In this document: positions 44,645-53,934 of the stretch, in pieces
How positions within the stretch are numbered: the stretch's first letter is position 1
Layout of the letters: the number at the start of each line of letters is the position of its first letter
Assembly (NCBI RefSeq): GCF_010233585.1
Contig: NZ_CP045997.1
Coordinates: 4,965,284-5,029,283 of the forward strand
Direction of reading: 5' to 3'
From: Spirosoma endbachense
GTDB taxonomy: Bacteria > Bacteroidota > Bacteroidia > Cytophagales > Spirosomataceae
DNA length: 64,000 nt
Notes under the pieces: model-generated
Database searches by the model: none
What the model was told of the DNA's origin: nothing
Seen by the model: the letters and a program-made list of their open reading frames with translations, nothing else
Program-made: the position numbers and the translations under genes

Positions 44645-44652
44645 TACTTTTG
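44645..44652 (+). promoter_or_regulatory. -7 promoter element (TACTTTTG) of argS
   Basis: An exact TAnnTTTG match, followed by CA, lies 40 bases before the argS ATG at 44692. This supports the downstream start, because a start at 44650 would lie inside the promoter. Confidence 0.6.
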
Positions 44653-44691
44653 CACCCGGAAAACCGCCCGTTCGTGCGGTTTCGCAAACCA

Positions 44692-46491
44692 ATGGATATT
44701 CAGGAAGAAGTAAAGCATACCATTCAACGGGCCATTTCGGAGCTGTATCAACAGGATGCGGGCGAAATTGTACTCCAACCCACGAAGAAAGAATTTGAAG
44801 GTCTTTATACGTTCGTGACGTTTCCGCTCACCAAAGCGCTCCGACAGGCTCCTGCCCAGATCGGACAGGCGATTGGTAGCTGGATAACGCAGAACAGTTC
44901 GATTGTCAGCGGTTTTAACGTTGTGCAGGGATTCCTGAACATCAGTATTGCCGATGCCGCCTGGGTTACCGTGCTGAATGACATTTCGGCCAACCCCGCT
45001 TTTGGCACATCACCCAGGAAGGAACAATCGGTTATGGTTGAGTTTTCGTCGCCGAACACCAACAAACCGCTGCATCTTGGGCACTTGCGTAATAATTTTC
45101 TGGGCGATTCGGTCAGCCGGATTCTGGCCGCCAACGGGTATACTGTTGCAAAAACCTGCATTGTCAACGACCGGGGTATTCACATCTGTAAGTCGATGCT
45201 GGCTTACAAGCGGTTTAGTGCCGATGAGTCGGGTCATCGGGAAACCCCTGAGTCGACGGGCATGAAGGGCGATCACCTGATCGGGAAGTATTATGTACTT
45301 TTTGATAAGGCTTACAAAGCGCAGATAGAAGAGTTGGTAGGGCAGGGGATGCCCAAAGAAGAAGCCGAGAAAAAAGCCCCGCTGATGCTCGAAGTGCAGC
45401 AAATGCTGCGGCTATGGGAGCAGGGCGATCCTGAAACGGTAGCGCTCTGGAGCCAGTTGAATGCCTGGGTATATGAAGGGTTCGATGCTACTTACCAGCG
45501 TATCGGGGTTAGTTTCGATAAGACGTATTACGAGTCGAATACGTATCTGCTGGGGAAAGAAATTGTTGAAGAAGGGTTACAAAAGGGCGTGTTCTATCGT
45601 AAAGATGACGGTTCTGTCTGGATCGATCTGGCAGAACAGGGACTGGATCAGAAGCTGGTTCTTCGCTCCGACGGTACATCGGTGTACATGACGCAGGATC
45701 TTGGCACGACCGATCTGAAATTTCAGGATTTCCATAATGATCGGCAGATCTGGGTTGTAGGCAACGAGCAGGATTACCATTTCAATGTACTATTTGCGAT
45801 TCTGCATCGGTTAGACCGGGAGTATGCCGATGGGTTGTATCACCTGTCGTATGGCATGGTCGATTTGCCGACGGGTAAGATGAAGTCCCGCGAGGGTACG
45901 GTTGTCGATGCGGATGATCTCATTCAGGAAACCATCGACGCGGCTTCGACTGCTGCCGATGAAGCGGCTAAAGGTAAACTCGATGAATTCAGTGACGATG
46001 AGAAAACAGCCCTTTTCAAAATGCTGGGACTCGGTGCATTGAAATATTATTTACTGAAAGTTGACCCGCAGAAACGGATGCAGTTCAATCCGGCTGAATC
46101 GGTTGATTTACACGGCAATACGGGGCCTTATATTCAGTATGTTCATGCCCGTATACGGTCGGTTTTGCGAAAAGCCAGTGATATGGGTGTTTCGCTGGAA
46201 GGATCGGTTACAACAACTGAACTTGATGAAATTGAGCAGCAACTGGTGTTCCTGTTAAGCCAGTATCCACAGCGGGTGGCCGAAGCAGGTGATGCCTATG
46301 CACCATCGTATGTTGCGCAGTATGCCTATGAACTGGCGAAAACATTCAATCAGTTTTATGACAAACTGTCGATTCTGAAAGAAACGGATGCGGTTAAGCT
46401 ACATACACGTTTAATCCTTTCTAAATCAGTCGGTGAAACTATTCGTAAGGCAATGGGTTTATTGGGCATAGAGGTGCCTGAAAAAATGTAA
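44692..46491 (+). CDS. argS: Arginyl-tRNA synthetase
   Basis: 599 residues from the start at 44692. The class I HIGH-type motif is HLGH (residues 128-131) in PNTNKPLHLGHLRNNFLGDS. The KMSK-like region is KMKSREGTVVDADDLI. The C-terminal DALR anticodon-binding domain includes GPYIQYVHARIRSVLRKA. It charges tRNA-Arg. The upstream frame extension (14 codons) overlaps the promoter and is not translated. Confidence 0.97.
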   Translation: MDIQEEVKHTIQRAISELYQQDAGEIVLQPTKKEFEGLYTFVTFPLTKALRQAPAQIGQAIGSWITQNSSIVSGFNVVQGFLNISIADAAWVTVLNDISANPAFGTSPRKEQSVMVEFSSPNTNKPLHLGHLRNNFLGDSVSRILAANGYTVAKTCIVNDRGIHICKSMLAYKRFSADESGHRETPESTGMKGDHLIGKYYVLFDKAYKAQIEELVGQGMPKEEAEKKAPLMLEVQQMLRLWEQGDPETVALWSQLNAWVYEGFDATYQRIGVSFDKTYYESNTYLLGKEIVEEGLQKGVFYRKDDGSVWIDLAEQGLDQKLVLRSDGTSVYMTQDLGTTDLKFQDFHNDRQIWVVGNEQDYHFNVLFAILHRLDREYADGLYHLSYGMVDLPTGKMKSREGTVVDADDLIQETIDAASTAADEAAKGKLDEFSDDEKTALFKMLGLGALKYYLLKVDPQKRMQFNPAESVDLHGNTGPYIQYVHARIRSVLRKASDMGVSLEGSVTTTELDEIEQQLVFLLSQYPQRVAEAGDAYAPSYVAQYAYELAKTFNQFYDKLSILKETDAVKLHTRLILSKSVGETIRKAMGLLGIEVPEKM

Positions 46492-46552
46492 ATCCAGTCC
46501 TTCAGGTTCAGCAAACATTTCCTTCCAAACTCTATACAACAACCAAATAACC

Positions 46553-47170
46553 ATGAAAAAAACAGTAACTCTATTGGCAGTCGTTGCCGTAGCTTTTTTT
46601 GCAAGCAGTTTTATGTCTTTATCTACCCTCGTTAAAGGTATTTTCAGCGACAAACGCGAAGTAGCGGTCGCTCCGTCTAATGCCCCGGCCCCAACCAAAA
46701 GCCTTTATGATTTCACCGTAAAATCGCTTGATGGCAAACCTGTTGCTCTGAGCGGATTTAAAGGAAAAAAGGTTGTGATTCTGAATGTAGCCTCGAAATG
46801 CGGCTTTACCCCACAGTATGCTGACTGGGAAAAGTTTTATAAAGAACACGGTGATAAGGTTGTAGTACTGGGTTTCCCAGCTAATAATTTTAAGAGTCAG
46901 GAGCCAGGTAGCAGCGAAGAAATTGCTGAGTTCTGTAAGAAAAATTACGGCGTTACATTCCCGATGTTCGAGAAAGTGTCGGTTTTGGGCGAAGATCAGG
47001 CTCCGTTGTACAAATGGCTTACTACCAAAGACTTGAATGGATGGAATGACAAGGTTCCAACCTGGAATTTCTGCAAATATGTTATCAATGAAAAAGGCGA
47101 ATTAACTCATTTCTTTGCTTCTAAAGTAAAGCCAGAAGACGAAGAGTTTAAGAAAGCCATTGGCATGTAA
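46553..47170 (+). CDS. Glutathione peroxidase family (thioredoxin-type), exported
   Basis: 205 residues with an N-terminal signal or anchor (MKKTVTLLAVVAVAFFASSF) and a ~155-residue GPx domain (LYDFTVKSLDGKPVALSGFK). The peroxidatic Cys83 is in VASKCGFTPQY; the active-site Gln and Trp/Asn lie in LGFPANNFKSQEPGS and PTWNFCKY. Bacterial Cys-GPx enzymes usually use thioredoxin to reduce lipid or organic peroxides. The exported form suggests protection in the periplasm. Confidence 0.93.
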   Translation: MKKTVTLLAVVAVAFFASSFMSLSTLVKGIFSDKREVAVAPSNAPAPTKSLYDFTVKSLDGKPVALSGFKGKKVVILNVASKCGFTPQYADWEKFYKEHGDKVVVLGFPANNFKSQEPGSSEEIAEFCKKNYGVTFPMFEKVSVLGEDQAPLYKWLTTKDLNGWNDKVPTWNFCKYVINEKGELTHFFASKVKPEDEEFKKAIGM

Positions 47171-47171
47171 T

Positions 47172-47249
47172 GTAAAATGAGTAATGAACAATGGATAATG
47201 ACAGGATTGGTTCATCGCCAGTCTGATCATTATCCATTGTTCATTTTAC
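47172..47249. repeat. Palindromic repeat between gpx-like gene and menA
   Basis: The left arm (47172-47201) carries GTAAAATGA, then GTAATGA, then ACAATGGATAATGA. The right arm (47227-47249) is the complement of GTAAAATGAACAATGGATAATGA without the 7-base insert. Such AATGAACAATGGATAATG palindromes are a common Bacteroidota intergenic repeat, and this one may end the preceding transcript. Confidence 0.6.
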
Positions 47250-47259
47250 AGTATTCAGT

Positions 47260-48165
47260 ATGAAGTCTTGGATTGCTGCGGCTCGACCGCGCACATTACC
47301 GCTGGCATTGGCCAGTATTATTCTGGGCAGTTTCCTGGCCGCCGGATCATCGACAACTACCGGCCATTTTAGCTGGCAGATTGCCCTGCTGGCTGCATTG
47401 ACGACTATTTGCCTGCAAATTCTTTCCAATTTTGCCAACGATTATGGCGACGCTGTATCGGGCAAAGACACTGAACTTCGTGTCGGACCGCGCCGGGCCG
47501 TTGCTACTGGAGACATCACCAAAGAAGCAATGATGCGGGGCATTATTGTAACGGCGGTGTTGTCGTTGATTAGCGGTATCTGGCTCTTGGTCGTCGCCTT
47601 TTTTGATGCAGGCCCAAAGCTGTTCTGGTTTTTTCTGGTTCTTGGTCTGCTCAGTATTGCGGCCGCTATTGGCTATACCAATGGGAAGCGTCCTTATGGC
47701 TATGCTGGTTTTGGCGATATCGCCGTTTTGATTTTCTTCGGCTGGGTAGGTGTGTTGGGGACGTATTTTCTGCATACGTTATCGTTCAGCCCGATTCTGC
47801 TTCTGCCCGCTACCAGCGTTGGCTTGTTCGCTACGGGTGTGCTGAATATCAATAATATCCGTGATATAGAAACTGATACGCTGACCGGTAAACGTTCAAT
47901 TCCGGCGAGACTGGGTTTACAACTGGCCATCCGTTACCATTGGGGGCTGCTACTTACCGGTATGTTTTGTGCGCTGGCTTATTCCTTCCTGACCGATGCC
48001 ACGTTATCGGGGTATAGCTATGTGCTTGCTTTTCCCTTGTTCGTGCTGAACGGGCGGGCTGTTGCTACCCACAAACGTCCGGCCGAGCTTAACGCCCGAC
48101 TTGGCCAACTTGCCTTATCAACCCTGCTGTTTGTAATTCTGTTCGGTATCAGCCAGGTGCTATGA
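47260..48165 (+). CDS. menA: 1,4-dihydroxy-2-naphthoate polyprenyltransferase
   Basis: 301 residues with eight or nine membrane helices. The UbiA-type Asp-rich motif appears as NFANDYGDAVSGKD (about 61-74), with the second motif as NNIRDIETDTLTGKRSIPAR (about 200-219). The opening WIAAARPRTLPLALASIILG is typical of MenA. It attaches the isoprenoid tail in menaquinone synthesis, the quinone of Bacteroidota. No other men gene is next to it. Confidence 0.95.
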   Translation: MKSWIAAARPRTLPLALASIILGSFLAAGSSTTTGHFSWQIALLAALTTICLQILSNFANDYGDAVSGKDTELRVGPRRAVATGDITKEAMMRGIIVTAVLSLISGIWLLVVAFFDAGPKLFWFFLVLGLLSIAAAIGYTNGKRPYGYAGFGDIAVLIFFGWVGVLGTYFLHTLSFSPILLLPATSVGLFATGVLNINNIRDIETDTLTGKRSIPARLGLQLAIRYHWGLLLTGMFCALAYSFLTDATLSGYSYVLAFPLFVLNGRAVATHKRPAELNARLGQLALSTLLFVILFGISQVL

Positions 48166-48199
48166 GTGTTGCCGTTCAGAGGTATACAAGCTCGAATGG

Positions 48200-48601
48200 C
48201 TACTCATTATCAACGGCCAGAACCCGATGCATTTTGAGAAGGTGACGCACTGGCCAGTCGGTATGGTTATAGGTTTCAAACTGAGACCGTCTGACCGATA
48301 ACAGGCGCTCAATTCGTCGACGCTCACTTTCGTGCATAATTGTCCACCGATTGGGCAACTCATGGAGAAGTTGATTCATTTGATGGCAGGCAGTTGTTGG
48401 CACATTGAAAAAAGCAGCTAATCGTTCTACTTCCGAGAGTTTCCAGAGGTCAGGTTTTGCACGACGATTACGCACAGCTCCGCTGCTAAGACCTATAAGC
48501 GTACTTAATTGTTCATCGTTAAGCCGGCATTCACGAAGTCGCCACATGACAGATTGATAACTATTAACAAAGGATCGAAGTGTGTTTTGTAAAGATTCCA
48601 T
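48200..48601 (-). CDS. Small putative HTH protein
   Basis: 133 residues starting at 48601 (an adjacent Met at 48604 is equally possible). The N-terminal half looks like a Cro/CI-type helix-turn-helix (VMWRLRECRLNDEQLSTLIG, LSSGAVRNRRAKPDLWKLSE, VERLAAFFNVP). The C-terminal half is basic (ESERRRIERLLSVRRSQFE). It has no partner genes and no clear family. Confidence 0.6.
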   Translation of the reverse strand: MESLQNTLRSFVNSYQSVMWRLRECRLNDEQLSTLIGLSSGAVRNRRAKPDLWKLSEVERLAAFFNVPTTACHQMNQLLHELPNRWTIMHESERRRIERLLSVRRSQFETYNHTDWPVRHLLKMHRVLAVDNE

Positions 48602-48793
48602 CAAGGCTGTGTTGTGATTTAGAAGATGAACAGGCAGAAACTATCTGGCTTACTTGAAATCGGCTGCCAGAATGGACGAATAGGTCTTGCATTATCCCTT
48701 ACAAGTTTCGTGCCGACTGTCTATTTATTAGGACTTTATGTAACATTCATTATCAGTCGTAACAGAAAGCTCTGCTGTGATACCCCAGGACCG

Positions 48794-48840
48794 ATAAACT
48801 AAAAAGGTCGCCCTTACGCAAGGCGACCTTTTTAGTTTAT
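48794..48840. terminator. Strong terminator downstream of ileS
   Basis: Arms of 19 bp (ATAAACTAAAAAGGTCGCC and its complement) enclose a 9-base loop. A/T runs within both arms make it work in either direction. It lies 32 bases after the ileS stop. Confidence 0.8.
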
Positions 48841-48871
48841 GAATAACCTATTTGTATTGTTAGTTAACGGC

Positions 48872-51800
48872 TTACGCACGCTCGACTTTAACCCGAAGTT
48901 GAAATTCATCCATCTCAATTTCTGCCGCCGTGGATTCCGTTGCTGAACCGTTCAGATCACCCACTAAATCAAGCGAAACCGCCTGAACTTCCTGCTGAAT
49001 ATACTCCCGATTGGCCTCAATAGCAGTGACCAGCAGGTCGTCGTTGCGCTCCAGTGAGATTCGGATCTTGTCGGTAACCGAGAAGTCGCGATCTTTCCGG
49101 AGGTTCTGAATCCGGTTTACAAAATCGCGGGCAATACCTTCCTGACGCAGTTCGTCGGTTACCGTTACGTCGAGCGCAACGGTCAGCCCGCCTTCGCTGG
49201 CTACGAGCCACCCCGGAATGTCTTCGGTCAGAATTTCAACATCGGATAGCGCAATCGTACCAACCGCCAATTGCCAACTGCCAACGGCTTCTAATTCCTT
49301 GAGTTCGTCATCAGTCATGGCTGAAATAGCAGCCGCAACCTCCTTCATCTGTTTGCCAAATTTTGGGCCAAGGGCTTTAAAGTTTGGCTTGACTTTCTTT
49401 TTCAGAATACCACTGGCATCGTCCACAAATTCAACGGCTTTCACGTTTACCTCCGACATAATAATGGGTGCAACGTGTTCGATTTGTCGGCGTGTATCCG
49501 TACTAAGAACGGGGATAAGTACCCGGCTCAGTGGTTGGCGAACTTTCAGTTTATGGCCTTTACGCAATGAATGAACCAGCGAGGAGGTATCCTGAGCCAA
49601 TTCCATCGATATTTCCAGTTCGGTATCGATCAAGGATCGTTCGGCCACCGGAAAGTCGGTCAGGTGCACGGATTTGTCTCCGCCTGTCAGATTACGATAG
49701 AGCCAATCCGCATAAAATGGCGCAATGGGCGACATGAGCTGCGACACGGTTGTCAGACATTCGTGCAGTGTTTCGTAAGCTGCGCGCTTGTCGATCGTCA
49801 TTTCACCTTGCCAGAACCGCCGACGCGACAGACGAACGTACCAGTTTGACAACTGATCGTTCACAAAATCCTGAACAGCACGACCCGCTTTGGTCGGGTT
49901 ATAACTATCGAACTGTTGTTCAACCTCCAGAATCAGCGATTGTAGTTTCGACAGAATCCAGCGGTCGAGTTCGGGGCGTTCGGCTACCGGGACTGTTCGG
50001 CCATCGAAATGAAACGCATCAAGATTGGCATAGAGCGCGAAGAAATTATAGGTATTCGACAGCGTACCGAATAATTTTCGTTGCACTTCCCCAATACCTT
50101 CCGTATTAAACTTAAGGTTATCCCAGGGCTCGGCATTTGTGATCATGTACCAGCGCGTAGCATCGGCACCGTATTGTGCCAGTGTCGCGAACGGATCGAC
50201 AGCGTTGCCGAGTCGTTTCGACATTTTGTTGCCGTTTTTATCGAGCACCAGACCTGTTGATACCACATTTTTGAACGCTACCGAATCGAATAGCATCCCC
50301 GCAATGGCATGAAGCGTGAAGAACCAGCCGCGCGTCTGGTCAACGCCTTCCGAGATAAAATCAGCCGGGAATGCCTTTTGGAATACATCCTGATTCTCAA
50401 ACGGATAGTGCCACTGGGCATACGGCATAGCCCCTGAATCGAACCAAACATCGATCAGGTCCGACTCCCGCTGCATGACTCGGCCCGATTCCGAAACGAA
50501 ATAAACCTCATCAACGTAAGGTCGGTGCAGGTCGAATGTTGATTGATTGAATGATTGAATGAACGAAGAGTTAGCGTCGAGATAGGGTTGGTATTCGGTT
50601 TTTCCTTCACGAACCCATTCGCTCATTTGCTCATTCGCTAATTCACAATTTTTCACTAATTCATCGACCGACCCAACGCATACTTCTTCACCTGTTTCGC
50701 TGCGCCAGATAGGCAACGGCGTTCCCCAGAACCGGCTTCGGCTGAGGTTCCAGTCGACGAGATTTTCGAGCCAGTTGCCAAAACGGCCCGTGCCCGTGCT
50801 TTCGGGTTGCCAGTTTATGGTTTTATTCAGTTCTACCAGCCGATCTTTCTTGGCCGTCGTGCGGATAAACCAGCTATCGAGTGGATAATACAGGATCGGC
50901 TTGTCGGTCCGCCAGCAGTGCGGGTAAGGGTGTTCGTATTTCTCGACCCGAAATGCTTTATTTTCTTCTTTGAGCTTGATGGCGATCAGAACGTCGGTTG
51001 GCTTGAAATCCGGATCAGCACGTTCTTCGTCGGAGTAATATTCCTCCTTCACATAGCGTCCGGCAAAATCCGTGATTTCGTCCACAAACAGGCCGTGCTT
51101 ATCCACAATGGGGACATCTTTGCCGGTTTCATCCTTCACCATGATGGGTGGTATACCGGCAGCCTGGGCAACTCTGAAGTCATCGGCACCAAACGTTGGC
51201 GATGTATGCACGATACCGGTACCATCTTCGGTGGTAACGAAATCCCCCAGAATCACTCTGAATGCAGGGGTTTCCGGAGTGACGTAAGGCATGAGCTGTT
51301 CGTACTCGATACCTTCGAGGTGAAGGCCTTTAAACTCAGAAACGATGGTCCACGGAGCTATTTTATCGGTCGGCAAATACGTATCGAAGGCGGGGCTGTG
51401 AATCGTATCGACCTGCCCTTTTTCGTTAAGCCAGCGTCCGACCAGGTTTTTAGCCATCACCACATGCACCATGAGGTGTGTATATGGGTTGTACGTTTTT
51501 ACCAGCACATAGTCGATGTTCGCTCCGACGGTGAGGGCGGAGTTGGCGGGCAATGTCCAGGGCGTGGTGGTCCAGGCCAGTATATATACATCGGCATCGG
51601 CAGAGTCGAAGAAAAGGAACCCCGATTTGCCGCTGGGTTTCACCTTAAACTGGGCTACAATGGTTGTGTCACGAACATCCTTGTAGGTGCCCGGCATGTT
51701 CAACTCGTGTGAGCTTAGGCCCGTACCGGCTTTGGGTGAATAGGGCTGAATGGTGTAGCCTTTGTAGAGCAGGTTCTGATCGTATAACTGCTTCAACAAA

Positions 51801-52297
51801 TACCACACTGATTCGATGTATTCGTTTTTATAGGTGACGTATGGATTGTCAAGGTCAACCCAATAGCCCATTTTTTGGGTCAGATCGTTCCACTGGTCGG
51901 TGAAGCGCATGACTGTTTCGCGGCACTTGCGGTTGTACTCTTCAACGCTGATGCCGCCTTCGGATTCGGGCCTGCCGATGTGGTCTTTCGTGATGCCGAG
52001 TTCTTTTTCGACCTGTAACTCAATAGGCAGGCCGTGGGTATCCCATCCGCCCTTACGCTCGACCTGAAAGCCCTGTAGGGTTTTATACCGACAAAAAATA
52101 TCCTTAATCGTTCGGGCCATTACGTGGTGAATACCCGGCGTTCCGTTGGCCGACGGCGGGCCTTCGTAGAACGTAAACGTTGGCTTCCCTTCGCGAATAG
52201 CGATGGATTGCTCGAAAACCTGATTCTGGTTCCAATACGTTAAAACCTCGGCCGCGATCTTCGCGTAATCAAGGGACTCATATTGCTGATACTTCAC
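48872..52297 (-). CDS. ileS: Isoleucyl-tRNA synthetase
   Basis: 1141 residues. The HIGH motif is GIHH (residues 55-58) in PPSANGTPGIHHVMA. The KMSKR motif is in NGNKMSKRLGNAVDPF (around residue 690). The editing domain lies between them and the anticodon-binding domain follows. The class-specific DVWFDSGAMPYAQWHYPFEN stretch is intact. Two places look like repeat-derived insertions: around 50539-50667 (SFIQSFNQS and CELANEQMSEW regions) and at 49260-49287 (SWQLAVG, from four tandem heptamers). The frame stays open through both. The upstream TATCTTTG promoter supports the start. Confidence 0.97.
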   Translation of the reverse strand: MKYQQYESLDYAKIAAEVLTYWNQNQVFEQSIAIREGKPTFTFYEGPPSANGTPGIHHVMARTIKDIFCRYKTLQGFQVERKGGWDTHGLPIELQVEKELGITKDHIGRPESEGGISVEEYNRKCRETVMRFTDQWNDLTQKMGYWVDLDNPYVTYKNEYIESVWYLLKQLYDQNLLYKGYTIQPYSPKAGTGLSSHELNMPGTYKDVRDTTIVAQFKVKPSGKSGFLFFDSADADVYILAWTTTPWTLPANSALTVGANIDYVLVKTYNPYTHLMVHVVMAKNLVGRWLNEKGQVDTIHSPAFDTYLPTDKIAPWTIVSEFKGLHLEGIEYEQLMPYVTPETPAFRVILGDFVTTEDGTGIVHTSPTFGADDFRVAQAAGIPPIMVKDETGKDVPIVDKHGLFVDEITDFAGRYVKEEYYSDEERADPDFKPTDVLIAIKLKEENKAFRVEKYEHPYPHCWRTDKPILYYPLDSWFIRTTAKKDRLVELNKTINWQPESTGTGRFGNWLENLVDWNLSRSRFWGTPLPIWRSETGEEVCVGSVDELVKNCELANEQMSEWVREGKTEYQPYLDANSSFIQSFNQSTFDLHRPYVDEVYFVSESGRVMQRESDLIDVWFDSGAMPYAQWHYPFENQDVFQKAFPADFISEGVDQTRGWFFTLHAIAGMLFDSVAFKNVVSTGLVLDKNGNKMSKRLGNAVDPFATLAQYGADATRWYMITNAEPWDNLKFNTEGIGEVQRKLFGTLSNTYNFFALYANLDAFHFDGRTVPVAERPELDRWILSKLQSLILEVEQQFDSYNPTKAGRAVQDFVNDQLSNWYVRLSRRRFWQGEMTIDKRAAYETLHECLTTVSQLMSPIAPFYADWLYRNLTGGDKSVHLTDFPVAERSLIDTELEISMELAQDTSSLVHSLRKGHKLKVRQPLSRVLIPVLSTDTRRQIEHVAPIIMSEVNVKAVEFVDDASGILKKKVKPNFKALGPKFGKQMKEVAAAISAMTDDELKELEAVGSWQLAVGTIALSDVEILTEDIPGWLVASEGGLTVALDVTVTDELRQEGIARDFVNRIQNLRKDRDFSVTDKIRISLERNDDLLVTAIEANREYIQQEVQAVSLDLVGDLNGSATESTAAEIEMDEFQLRVKVERA

Positions 52298-52371
52298 GCC
52301 TGGAATAATCGTATTGCACGAGTCGTCCCGAATAGAAATGCAGGTAGGCCCATGCGGTTAAAAAATGAGTG

Positions 52372-52379
52372 CAAAGATA
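52372..52379 (-). promoter_or_regulatory. -7 promoter element (TATCTTTG) of ileS
   Basis: An exact TAnnTTTG match on the minus strand, followed by CA, lies 74 bases before the start codon. A TTTC lies 19 bases further upstream in the -33 position. Confidence 0.6.
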
Positions 52380-52532
52380 TGGAAATAGACTGGGGCACGA
52401 AAGCCGAAAGTCTAACCCGGTCAGGAGAAATAGTCTTATACCTTTTATCAACACAGAAGCCCGTCCATACGGTTCACTTTGCCTGTCCGGTTGGGCGATA
52501 AGTATTTTTACTCTTAGTCGATTATTAAGTAG

Positions 52533-52606
52533 GCCTTTCGCTCAGAGCCGTGCCACGGTTATCAGGAACAGCATTAGTAACCGTGGCACGGCTCTGAGCG
52601 AAAGGC
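52533..52606. repeat. Long palindromic element, copy B
   Basis: Perfect 29-bp arms at 52533-52561 and 52578-52606 enclose a 16-base loop; outer ends read GCCTTTCGCTCAGAG and CTCTGAGCGAAAGGC. The loop-proximal GCATTAGTAACCGTG and the outer AAAGGCTT are shared with copy A at 36598-36677. It lies between ileS and the DUF2911 gene. Confidence 0.8.
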
Positions 52607-52648
52607 TTATGAAGTTTACCACCTCCTATCTAATTAAGTATCAGTACC

Positions 52649-53755
52649 ATGAAAAAAACTAGTCTACTAATAAGCTCACTGTGTCTTTGGTCATTGTCGA
52701 CTATGGCGCAGCTTACGTTTCCACCCGATGGTGGTAACAAAAAAGCGTTAGTCTCTGAACGCATTGGTATTACGGACGTTACCATTAATTACAACCGCCC
52801 AGCGGTGAAAGGCCGCGAAGACAAAATCTGGGGTCAGCTGGTGCATTACGGCTTTAAGGATTTGGCTTTCGGTACCAGCAAAGAAGCACCCTGGCGGGCT
52901 GGTGCCAATGAAAACACGACCATTTCGTTCAGTACGGATGTTGCCATTGGGGGCAAGCCATTAGCCGCCGGGACGTATGGACTGATGATGGCTGTTCAGG
53001 AAAACGACGTAACGGTTATTTTTTCAAAAAATGCCAGTTCATGGGGTAGCTACTTTTACGATCCCAAAGAAGATGTACTGCGTGTGGCGGTCAAGCCAGT
53101 CAAAAATCAACCAGTAGTAGAACGTCTTAAGTTTGAATTCGGCGACGAAACCGATAGTTCGGCAGTGGTGTCGTTATTATGGGAGAAATGGGCCATTCCG
53201 TTTAAAGTATCCGTCAGTCTGGTTCAGACCCAGCTTGCGTCGCTGCGTAATGAGTTGCGAAGCGAAAAAGGATTTCGGGCGGAGGCATACCAACAGGCGG
53301 CTGCATACTGCGCTGATCATAACATCAACCTTGACGAAGGGCTGCGCTGGGCCGACTATTCCATTGGTGGTCAGTTTGTGGGCGAAAAGAATTTCAATAC
53401 ACTTCGTACAAAAGCTCGTTTGCTGACTATGCTGAATCGAGGTGCGGAGGCCGATGTATTGATGAAAGAAGCGCTACCGCTGGCCAGCATGCAGGAGTCG
53501 TATCAATATGGGCGGCAACTGATCGGCCAGAAAAAGGCCAAAGAAGCCCTGGAACTGTTTCAGGGACTGGCTAAAAAGTATCCGAACGTGTTCATGACGA
53601 ACATGGGATTGATGCGCGGCTACTCGGCGGCTGGTGATTATAAACAGGCTACAGATTGGGGTAAAAAAGCCCTCGCACTGGCACCAGATGCCGCTAATAA
53701 AGCCAACGTTGAACGTTTATTGCTGCAGCTTGGGCAGGGTAAAGACGTAAATTAA
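52649..53755 (+). CDS. DUF2911 protein with C-terminal TPR region, secreted
   Basis: 368 residues with a signal peptide (MKKTSLLISSLCLWSLSTMAQ). DUF2911 spans about residues 28-170 (KALVSERIGITDVTINYNRP, WRAGANENTTISFSTDVAIG, LAAGTYGLMM, WGSYFYDPKEDVLRV). Helical TPR-like repeats follow (ALELFQGLAKKYPNVFMTNM, YKQATDWGKKALALAPDAAN). The family is common in Bacteroidota and its function is unknown. Confidence 0.9.
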   Translation: MKKTSLLISSLCLWSLSTMAQLTFPPDGGNKKALVSERIGITDVTINYNRPAVKGREDKIWGQLVHYGFKDLAFGTSKEAPWRAGANENTTISFSTDVAIGGKPLAAGTYGLMMAVQENDVTVIFSKNASSWGSYFYDPKEDVLRVAVKPVKNQPVVERLKFEFGDETDSSAVVSLLWEKWAIPFKVSVSLVQTQLASLRNELRSEKGFRAEAYQQAAAYCADHNINLDEGLRWADYSIGGQFVGEKNFNTLRTKARLLTMLNRGAEADVLMKEALPLASMQESYQYGRQLIGQKKAKEALELFQGLAKKYPNVFMTNMGLMRGYSAAGDYKQATDWGKKALALAPDAANKANVERLLLQLGQGKDVN

Positions 53756-53840
53756 AGTGGGTACGCAGCCGGAGTCCGCCAAAAGCAGAATTATACTGTA
53801 GCGTTATTGCACGCATACACGGTTTTCAACCCAGGAAGAC

Positions 53841-53890
53841 AAAAATACGATCCGATAGTCATCATAAAGTTGATTGATTATCGGATCGTA
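53841..53890 (-). terminator. Terminator of the first tandem sigma gene
   Basis: TACGATCCGATA (53846-53857) and its perfect complement (53879-53890) form a 12-bp stem. On the minus strand it is followed by TTTTTG. It lies 44 bases after the stop of the sigma gene ending at 53935. Confidence 0.75.
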
Positions 53891-53934
53891 AAGGGTATAA
53901 TTGATTGAATAATAAGCTAATAAGGGTAGGTTAA

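Noticed and set aside
50807..51712. 301-codon plus-strand frame opposite ileS
   Set aside because: Antisense shadow of the conserved ileS coding sequence, with no independent evidence.
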